Below are positions 58,403 to 64,000 of a stretch of DNA of 64,000 bases, one piece after another; position 1 is the stretch's first letter; the number at the start of each line of letters is the position of its first letter. A program made the translations under genes and the position numbers. The stretch is taken from positions 1 to 64,000 of the forward strand of contig JAHBZS010000023.1 of assembly GCA_019635285.1 (NCBI GenBank), given 5' to 3'. Source of the DNA: Rubrivivax sp. (lineage in GTDB: Bacteria > Pseudomonadota > Gammaproteobacteria > Burkholderiales > Burkholderiaceae_C). Below the pieces are notes generated by a model. It was not told where the DNA came from. It was given only the letters and a program-made list of their open reading frames with translations, and ran no database searches.

Positions 58403-59443
58403 TCAGGCCTCCGACGCGAAGGCAATCAGCTCGGCCTTGGTGCCCGAACCCTCGAGCACATTGAACTCGTTGCGTTGCTCGGCGCAAGGGCCGTAGACCT
58501 TCTCCATGTTGTCGCGCAGCTTTTGCAACCGGGCGACGGACTCGCGGCCGTAGTCCGTTCCGTCCACCGGCCGCAGGAAGGCCAGCGACAGCGAGCGTGG
58601 CTGCTGCGGCCCCTTCTCTGCAAGCGCATAGTGAACATAGGCGCGCGAGGCAAAGCTGTTCTGCTTGCCGCTCGGGCCGACGGTCAGCGTCGACTCGACC
58701 AGGGCAGCCAGCGCCTTCGTCGTCAGCGTGGCGTCGCCACCCAGATTCTGCTCAAGGCGGTCGCGGTCGACGCAGAGGTACAGGTACAGCACTGCTGCAG
58801 CGAACCCCGCCTCCCCCACGTGGCCGGCACCGGTCTCGTCACGTCCCTTGTTCAGATCATCGACCGCAGTGAAGTAGTCGTCTTCGATGCCGGCCGCGTG
58901 CACGCTGACGGCGTGTGCCACCTGCACCGCCGCGTCCTCGTTCCACTGCGGACGGTGCGCCACCATGCGGCCGAACATCGCAATGTCGACGGCGTGCTGT
59001 TCGTGGAGCAGCGTGTCCAGCTCGACGTCGGTTGGCGCGCGGCGTTCCGCGGCAAGTCGGGCGATCAACGTGTCGAGTGAAGCCCGCTCGGCCGGCGAGA
59101 CGTGCACCAGCGTTTCGGTTTCGAGCAGATTTTCTGCGCGCGGCTTGCCGTAGACGCCCGTGAGCTTCTGTGCCCACTCTTTGGCTTGTGCTTCGGCGAC
59201 GCCGGCCTTCTTCAGCGCGTCGAGGGCTTCGACGCCCAACTTCTTGGTGCGCGTGCCGACGTGGCCTGCCAGTGCCGACTGGAACAGGTTCGAAGTGCGC
59301 CATGCACGTTTCAGGCTCTGCGACGACACGCGAATCCGGTCGCGGCCGCCCATCTTGGCTGTCTTCGGACGGCCCAGGTCGTCACGGTTCAGATTGGACG
59401 GCGGATAGGACACCAGCAGATGCAGTTGCACGAAAGTGGTCAT
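58403..59443 (-). CDS. casC: Cascade backbone subunit Cas7e (CasC/Cse4)
   Basis: 346 aa. FVQLHLLVSYPPSNLNRDDLGRPKTAKMGGRDRIRVSSQSLKRAWRTS is the Cas7e N-terminus; the thumb-like region PTDVELDTLLHEQHAVDIAMFGRM and HAVSVHAAGIEDDYFTAVDDLN are present. Six copies line the crRNA and flip every sixth base. Full length. 33 bp after casB. Confidence 0.96.
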   Translation of the reverse strand: MTTFVQLHLLVSYPPSNLNRDDLGRPKTAKMGGRDRIRVSSQSLKRAWRTSNLFQSALAGHVGTRTKKLGVEALDALKKAGVAEAQAKEWAQKLTGVYGKPRAENLLETETLVHVSPAERASLDTLIARLAAERRAPTDVELDTLLHEQHAVDIAMFGRMVAHRPQWNEDAAVQVAHAVSVHAAGIEDDYFTAVDDLNKGRDETGAGHVGEAGFAAAVLYLYLCVDRDRLEQNLGGDATLTTKALAALVESTLTVGPSGKQNSFASRAYVHYALAEKGPQQPRSLSLAFLRPVDGTDYGRESVARLQKLRDNMEKVYGPCAEQRNEFNVLEGSGTKAELIAFASEA

Positions 59444-59476
59444 GGAGCAGTCTCCGAAATGGGTCGTCGTGATGAA

Positions 59477-60100
59477 TCAGGTCTCGGCCTTCGCCGTGGG
59501 TGAGGTGCGCGGGAACTCACCGAAGTAGGACAGGGCCCAGCGAACGCGGACGCGATCGGTGGCCACGATGGGCTTGTGCCCGCGCAGTTCGTCGATCCAT
59601 CCGAACAGATCGTTGGCCAGTTCGACGATGTGGATCGACTGCCCCGCGAGCATGTCCAGTGCGCGTCGCACCCGCAGGAACAGGTCTTCTTCCGTTTCGG
59701 CTGCCAGCAGCTGTTCGAATCGCAGCCGGCTGAGCAGCGGCCCAGCACCGCCCTCGCGTGGCTTGCCGAGTTGCGATGCAAACGGCCTGGCGGCGGCGCC
59801 TGCGGCATGATCGACCCGCGCGATCAACCCGACGACCAATGCGCAGGCGGCCGGCTCGGTGACCAGCATGGGCCTGCCGACTTCGCTCAGCGCGAAGATC
59901 AGACGGACACAGGCGGGCTGCAGCACCACGTCGCCTGGCGTCGTGCAACGGCGCAGCGACGCCCTGTCCCCTCGGCCGAGATCGTGGAAGCCTTTGCGGC
60001 GCGACCACGCTTGCGCATCGTCTTCGGCAATCGGCTGCAGACCGTGCCACCAGCGATGCAGCACCTTTTCCTGCTCCTGATTCAACCAGGAACTGCTCAT
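59477..60100 (-). CDS. casB: Cascade small subunit Cse2 (CasB)
   Basis: 207 aa from ATG 60100 (ATGA overlap with casA). ASLRRCTTPGDVVLQPACVRLIFAL, GLIARVDHAAGAAARPFASQLGK, PLLSRLRFEQLLAAETEEDLFLRVRRALDML and VRVRWALSYFGEF are the Cse2 motifs with basic residues that hold the displaced strand. All-helical. Confidence 0.94.
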   Translation of the reverse strand: MSSSWLNQEQEKVLHRWWHGLQPIAEDDAQAWSRRKGFHDLGRGDRASLRRCTTPGDVVLQPACVRLIFALSEVGRPMLVTEPAACALVVGLIARVDHAAGAAARPFASQLGKPREGGAGPLLSRLRFEQLLAAETEEDLFLRVRRALDMLAGQSIHIVELANDLFGWIDELRGHKPIVATDRVRVRWALSYFGEFPRTSPTAKAET

Positions 60101-61677
60101 GCGGCCTCCTTTGCGTGGCGTTGAACTTCGCTGCGCAAGGCCTTCATCGGTTTGGCGGCGCGCAACCATTTCTCCAGGTCGGCACGGGCATCGACCACGC
60201 GCTTCAAGTCGGCGCATTGTTCGTAGGCACCTTCGGCCCATTGATCGAACAGCCGCAGGGTGTGTTCTATGACCGCGGCGTGCCAGCGGCTGTACACAGC
60301 AGCCAGCGACGGGCCGTAGAGCGCCTGCTGTTGCTGCAGATCGTCAAGCATCGCGTAGAACGCGCCTTCGGTGCGCTGCCAGAAGCTCTGGGGCACTGCC
60401 GGGTCGTCCTTGTGGTCTTTGGGTCTGTCGAACCAGGCTTGCTTGACGTGGCTGCGCAGCAGCCCTGCAGCCTCCTGCGCCACCTCCAGCATTGCACGCA
60501 CGGCGCGGGCGAAGTCGTCGATCCTGTCCGGTGGCACCGCATGCACAGGCAGTGTCGTGTCGTACCAGCACCTGGCCTTCGCGTTGTCGAGATCGAAACC
60601 AAAAACCCACAGGCGCGGCGCACCCGTATGCTCCAGCGCCGACCAGCGTTCCGCCAGGTAGTGACGCACGACCTGTGCCGGCTCGGGCTGACGCTCGTTG
60701 CCCAGCATTAGCCCGAGCCAGTGGCGATAGCCGATCCCCCCCTTCTGTCCCTTGACGGACAAAGGCAGTTCTTTTTTCTTCGGGTCATGGTAGTAAGGTG
60801 TCAGCGGGTGCTCCCAGCCGAGGTAGTTCACGCCATAGTTCTTGGTGCTGAAGCACCTCAGCAGGCGGTCCGTCGCGGCGTTGCAGACACTGCAGCGGCC
60901 GGCTTCGGTGCTGGTCCAGTCCAGGCGGATGCGCCGGGGCATGCCCCAGTAGGCTTGCAAGGGATGGCCATCGGCCGGAGCGGTCTGGCCGTCCTTGCGC
61001 TCGCTGGTGCGGGTCGGACCCAGCCACGGCAGGATGGCGGCACGCTCGTTGCCGGCCTGCTGGCCCGCACGCTGCCGGATCGCAGTCTTCGGCATCACGT
61101 TGAGCCACAGCTTGTGCCACAGTGCCGCCGGCCTGCCAGGCGCTTCGGGTGGCCGGATCAGCGTCGTGAGCGGCCCGCCCCCACGCATCGACACGCGGTG
61201 GCCCACGCCGCCGGAGGGTGCATTGCATTGCAGGGCGAACAATGCTGTGGCTGCGCAGGCTGGGCAGAGGCCGGATTGGCGGGATGCCGGCCCGAAATAC
61301 AGGTTGATGTCCGAGCCCTGGTCGATCAGCAATTCACCGATGTCACGCAGCCGGAATTCAGGCGTCGGCTGCAGGTCCTGCATGAAGGCGGGGCCGTCTG
61401 CGTTGAGGATGAAGGCATCGGCCCAAGGGGCGAAAGCGGCTTGCAACTCCTCGGTGGTGGGAGGCGTCCGCCAGCGCTTCAGCCATTCATCCTCGTCCGC
61501 TGGCGCATAAGCGGTCTGCAGCAGGCCGATCAGGAACTGGTATTGCGCGCCCTGGAAGTCGGGGCGCGGCGCATCGAGATCAGACAGATCCAGGTTCGCA
61601 ACGCTGCTCGGATGTATCGGAAGGGCGACTCCTTCCATGTGCACTGCCTGCAACCAGTTGTCGTGTACCAGATTCAT
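60097..61677 (-). CDS. casA: Cascade large subunit Cse1/Cas8e (CasA)
   Basis: 526 aa from ATG 61677; GGGAG at 61686-61682 is the ribosome-binding site. Zinc-site cysteines C138, C141 (LCPAC) and C262, C265 (RCSVC) match the four-Cys site of Cse1. LNLYFGP-like strand INLYFGPAS, the L1 region near residues 120-150 and a C-terminal four-helix bundle (YSRWHAAVIEHTLRLFDQW) are present. Recognises the PAM and recruits Cas3. First gene of the Cascade unit; its promoter region holds a probable self-target of a crRNA-like RNA. Confidence 0.95.
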   Translation of the reverse strand: MNLVHDNWLQAVHMEGVALPIHPSSVANLDLSDLDAPRPDFQGAQYQFLIGLLQTAYAPADEDEWLKRWRTPPTTEELQAAFAPWADAFILNADGPAFMQDLQPTPEFRLRDIGELLIDQGSDINLYFGPASRQSGLCPACAATALFALQCNAPSGGVGHRVSMRGGGPLTTLIRPPEAPGRPAALWHKLWLNVMPKTAIRQRAGQQAGNERAAILPWLGPTRTSERKDGQTAPADGHPLQAYWGMPRRIRLDWTSTEAGRCSVCNAATDRLLRCFSTKNYGVNYLGWEHPLTPYYHDPKKKELPLSVKGQKGGIGYRHWLGLMLGNERQPEPAQVVRHYLAERWSALEHTGAPRLWVFGFDLDNAKARCWYDTTLPVHAVPPDRIDDFARAVRAMLEVAQEAAGLLRSHVKQAWFDRPKDHKDDPAVPQSFWQRTEGAFYAMLDDLQQQQALYGPSLAAVYSRWHAAVIEHTLRLFDQWAEGAYEQCADLKRVVDARADLEKWLRAAKPMKALRSEVQRHAKEAA

Positions 61678-61692
61678 CGTGCTCCCGGTCAA

Positions 61693-61698
61693 ACTATA
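61693..61698 (-). promoter_or_regulatory. Candidate -10 element for casA
   Basis: TATAGT on the minus strand, 15 nt before the casA ATG and directly beside the AAG PAM of the Cascade self-target. No convincing -35 box is seen at 16-18 bp, which fits a weak or activator-dependent promoter. A transcript from it would have a very short leader that just includes GGGAG. Confidence 0.4.
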
Positions 61699-61701
61699 AC
61701 G

Positions 61702-61725
61702 AAGCTTCGAAATTGTGTGTGAGCT
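61702..61725 (+). promoter_or_regulatory. Probable Cascade self-target (PAM plus protospacer-like site) in the casA promoter
   Basis: AAG (61702-61704), a functional type I-E PAM, is followed by CTTCGAAATTGTGTGTGAGC (61705-61724). Compared with the spacer-like segment 61768-61788, positions 1-5, 7-9, 11, 13, 15-17 and 19-21 agree (16 of 21); mismatches are 6, 10, 12, 14 and 18. Positions 6, 12 and 18 are flipped out in I-E Cascade and not read, so only 10 and 14 are true mismatches. Binding here would cover the region just upstream of the casA -10 and overlap the -10-like TACAAT (61725-61730) of the plus-strand RNA. Confidence 0.75.
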
Positions 61726-61734
61726 ACAATTAGA

Positions 61735-61820
61735 GGGTTCTCCGCAAGCATATGCGGAGATGACCCACTTCGCAATCGAGCGTGGGCTGGTTCTCCATAT
61801 TCGTGGGGATGTCGTTAACC
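61735..61820 (+). ncRNA. crRNA-like regulatory RNA (CreR/CreA-like mini-CRISPR) in the cas3-casA gap
   Basis: Two degenerate repeats in plus orientation. The first (61735-61767) has a perfect 8-bp stem TCTCCGCA/TGCGGAGA and ends ATGACCCA, agreeing at 6 of 8 positions with the array handle ATGAACCG. The second (61788-61820) contains TTCTCCATATTCGTGGGGATG, 16 of 21 identical to the array repeat, with a 6-bp stem including one G-U pair. Between them lies a 20-nt spacer-like segment, CTTCGCAATCGAGCGTGGGC (61768-61787), which matches a PAM-flanked site in the casA promoter. TACAAT at 61725-61730 is a good -10 box for a start near 61737. The 3' end overlaps the cas3 stop codon antisense. Expression is not shown. 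Confidence 0.75.
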
Positions 61821-64000
61821 CTGAGACCCCGTGCGCCATCCGGCCACGGGGTCATACAGGGCGACGACCGGACGCTGCCTGTTGTCGATCCCTTCGGCGC
61901 GCCACACGCCCGGTGCCTGTGAAGGGACCATGACCAGAAGCGTCGCGTACTTCAGCGCGCGGTGGCGGGTGCGCAGATCGTCGAGTGCTGCCGCGTCAGC
62001 AACCTCCCATGCCGGTGTGGCCGCGGCGAAAAGACGCGACGGCACCTTCACTGTGCTTGCGTCCCAGGGGTGCGGGTGGTCCGCCGCCCAGGGCCGCAGC
62101 GTGTGGCCTTCGCGGAGCAGCAGGACGACCTCACGACCTTCCTCGGCAAGACGAGTTGGCGTGTTCAACTCTTGATCCCATTCGCCGGCCTCCCAGGTGT
62201 AGCCCTGGTCGAGTTCGAGGCAGTTGCGCCGCGCCAGGGTGCGTTCGGCGTAGAGGTTGCCCTCCTGTTTCTCGCGCGACGGCAGCAGCGCCTTTGGTAT
62301 GTGCGCCTCCGCATCGGGGCCGTAGACGCTTTCGATCAGCAGACGCGCCTGGAGTGGCAACGCGATCGCGCCCGTTTGAAGAAGGATGCGCTGCGACAGC
62401 CACAGGCGCCCGGTGTCGGGGTAGATGGTTGCGGCGCGGCGAAATCTGCTTCGATACCACTGGGCTGGCGGATCGTCCGACCACTCCGGCGCGAACACGT
62501 GCAGCACTGGCGGCGGACGGCCCTCGGTTGCCGCCGGGTTGCATAGCGCGTCACGCACGTGCCGGTGCAGACGGCCTGCGCGCTGCATCAGCGCGTCGAT
62601 GGGGGCCATGTCGACGATCAGGACGTCGACGCAGTAGTCCAGCCCGACTTCCAGCACCGGAGAGCCCACGACGATCTGCCCACGACGCTGCTCGTGCCGG
62701 GACGCCTTGCCCAGCATGTCGAGAACCCGTGTCTCGATATCGAGCCGATCCGACAGCGCATAGCGGCTGTGGAACAGGGTGATGCGCTCAGGGTCAAGTT
62801 CAGGCAACGAGCGCAATGCCTCCCATGATTCGCGCGCGTCGTCCACGGTGTTGCGGATCCAGGCGACCGAGTTTCCCGCGAGTGCGGCCTCGCAGATCCT
62901 GGTCATCACCTCGCCTTCGTCGTGCAGGAAGGTTACCGGCACGCGGCGGCTGACTTCCGCTCGCGACGCGATCTCCATGCATTCGGGTTGAGCGTCCTTG
63001 CACTGATGCGTCAGCAGCGGATAGCGATCATCTGGTGGCAGTTCGATTCGATCCAGTTGCGCGCCCTGTCGGAAGGCATTGACCAGGCTCTCGCGCAGTT
63101 CGCCGGGCAGCGTCGCCGACAGCAGAACCGCGCTACCGCCTTGCCCTGCATGGGCCCTTAGCAGCGCACACAACAGCTCCGAGGTGTAGCCATCGAAACT
63201 GTGAATCTCGTCGATGACAAGCACCTTGCCTGCCATGCCCAGCAGGCGCAGCGACTGGTGCTGGGCCGGCATCACCGCCAGCAGCGCCTGATCGATGGTG
63301 CCGACGCCAAGGTCTGCCAGCAGCGCCTTCTTGTTCGAGTCTCCCAGCCAGGCGCTGCAGTTGCCGCTGGCGGATTCCTCTCCCGGGGCATACGCGCGGT
63401 CAGCCGGGGACGTAGGCAGCACCCGGAAGTCGTCCAGCAGGTGTCGGGAGCCATGTGCCAGCACCAGGTTCGGCCTGGGTGTGGCCTCGAATAGCCGCGT
63501 TTGTACCGGTCCGACGCGGCGGAACATCTGGTTGGCGGTGGCCATCGTCGGCAGTCCGAAATAGAGGCCGGCTCCAGGGTGCGCGGCCATCAGTCGATGG
63601 GCCAGGATCAACGCGGCTTCGGTCTTTCCGGCGCCAGTGACATCCTCCAGTACGAACAGCTGAGGCCCCTGACCGATCTTGATCTCCGCAACCAGTCGCT
63701 GCAGAGGCGTGAGTTCTCGAAGGTGATCGAACAACTGGTTCGGCGTCACGAATGCTCGGACCCGAGTCTCGGCGAGTCCCGTCGCGGCGATTGCGGCGTC
63801 GGCGCGCGGGCATGCGTACTCATGCCAGTAGCGCTCGACCGGCATGGGTTCGCTCACGTATCGGAAGTGATCCTGGTTTGAGCCGATCCAGTCGGCCAGG
63901 ACGCCGAGCCCGGCAACTCGCCAGGACGCTGAGGTGGCGCCTGCGTGCAGGGCGTCGGAAGAGAGCGTGGTTCCTTCAGGCGTCAGCAACAGTTGCGCTG
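61815..64000 (-). CDS. cas3: CRISPR helicase-nuclease Cas3, C-terminal part (N-terminus outside window)
   Basis: 728 codons are visible; the frame is open to the window edge and the HD nuclease domain lies beyond it. Helicase motifs: Q-like FDHLRELTPLQRLVAEI, Walker A VTGAGKTEAALIL, DExH box VLVIDEIHSFDGYT, motif III LLSATLPGELRE, motif V VGSPVLEVGLDYCVDVLIVDMAPIDAL, motif VI QRAGRLHRH. C-terminal accessory domain with TWEAGEWDQE. Unwinds and degrades DNA marked by Cascade. No frameshift in the visible part. Separated from casA by 137 bp containing the crRNA-like element, and probably transcribed from its own upstream promoter. Confidence 0.95.
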   Translation of the reverse strand, partial: AQLLLTPEGTTLSSDALHAGATSASWRVAGLGVLADWIGSNQDHFRYVSEPMPVERYWHEYACPRADAAIAATGLAETRVRAFVTPNQLFDHLRELTPLQRLVAEIKIGQGPQLFVLEDVTGAGKTEAALILAHRLMAAHPGAGLYFGLPTMATANQMFRRVGPVQTRLFEATPRPNLVLAHGSRHLLDDFRVLPTSPADRAYAPGEESASGNCSAWLGDSNKKALLADLGVGTIDQALLAVMPAQHQSLRLLGMAGKVLVIDEIHSFDGYTSELLCALLRAHAGQGGSAVLLSATLPGELRESLVNAFRQGAQLDRIELPPDDRYPLLTHQCKDAQPECMEIASRAEVSRRVPVTFLHDEGEVMTRICEAALAGNSVAWIRNTVDDARESWEALRSLPELDPERITLFHSRYALSDRLDIETRVLDMLGKASRHEQRRGQIVVGSPVLEVGLDYCVDVLIVDMAPIDALMQRAGRLHRHVRDALCNPAATEGRPPPVLHVFAPEWSDDPPAQWYRSRFRRAATIYPDTGRLWLSQRILLQTGAIALPLQARLLIESVYGPDAEAHIPKALLPSREKQEGNLYAERTLARRNCLELDQGYTWEAGEWDQELNTPTRLAEEGREVVLLLREGHTLRPWAADHPHPWDASTVKVPSRLFAAATPAWEVADAAALDDLRTRHRALKYATLLVMVPSQAPGVWRAEGIDNRQRPVVALYDPVAGWRTGSQG

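Noticed and set aside
61825-61853. Strong 9-bp hairpin GACCCCGTG/CACGGGGTC as a terminator
   Set aside because: No T-tract follows in either direction and it lies in the cas3 coding end. It could end the plus-strand RNA but I do not call it.

Overview
High-GC chromosomal DNA of a betaproteobacterium, most probably Burkholderiales (Sphaerotilaceae/Comamonadaceae-like). This is inferred from the cysT-cysW-cysA sulfate locus with a CysB regulator, Bug-family solute receptors, many LysR regulators, GTG/TTG starts and dense ATGA-coupled operons. No rRNA or tRNA gene was seen.

Layout. 1-0.85 kb: a His-rich heavy-metal P-type ATPase (cut by the window edge) divergent from its MerR-type regulator. 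0.85-3.4 kb: flavin monooxygenase, methyltransferase, universal stress protein. 3.5-9.1 kb: sulfate uptake (two tandem periplasmic receptors, cysT, cysW, cysA, rhodanese). 9.2-13.5 kb: a sugar or glycerol-phosphate type ABC importer on the minus strand. 13.6-14.6 kb: cysB. 14.7-21.6 kb: periplasmic thiol-redox proteins (TlpA-like, DsbD), mnmA, a DsbA-fold isomerase, a DHH phosphoesterase. 21.6-30.7 kb: HTH repressor, nadE, aminotransferase, a broken DUF1127 gene, three LysR regulators, an orphan F0 subunit c. 30.7-40.6 kb: a lyase / CoA-transferase / Bug receptor / aconitase-like catabolic operon, then an oligopeptide ABC cluster without permeases plus an amidase. 42.2-49.4 kb: a complete L-Ara4N lipid A modification operon (arnT, flippase-like subunit, arnB, arnC, split arnA, arnD). 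50-54.6 kb: a frameshifted patatin gene, then a bufferin (copper-binding RiPP) operon divergent from an ECF sigma/anti-sigma pair.

54.7-64 kb: a type I-E CRISPR-Cas locus on the minus strand, in transcriptional order cas3, casA, casB, casC, casD, casE, a UPF0175/PIN toxin-antitoxin-like pair, truncated cas1, and a 12-repeat array. Cas1 stops after 164 residues; cas2 and the leader are gone, so the locus looks unable to acquire spacers while interference genes are intact in what is visible.

The most exciting element is in the 137-bp cas3-casA gap. Two degenerate CRISPR repeats on the plus strand flank a 20-nt spacer-like sequence. That sequence matches a site next to an AAG PAM in the casA promoter region, with seed positions 1-5 and 7-9 matched and mismatches at 6, 12 and 18 (bases that Cascade flips out). 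It is therefore a strong candidate for a crRNA-like RNA (CreR/CreA class) that directs Cascade to repress its own operon. A second unusual element is a 37-codon His-rich ORF joined by ATGA overlaps to both bufB and bufC.
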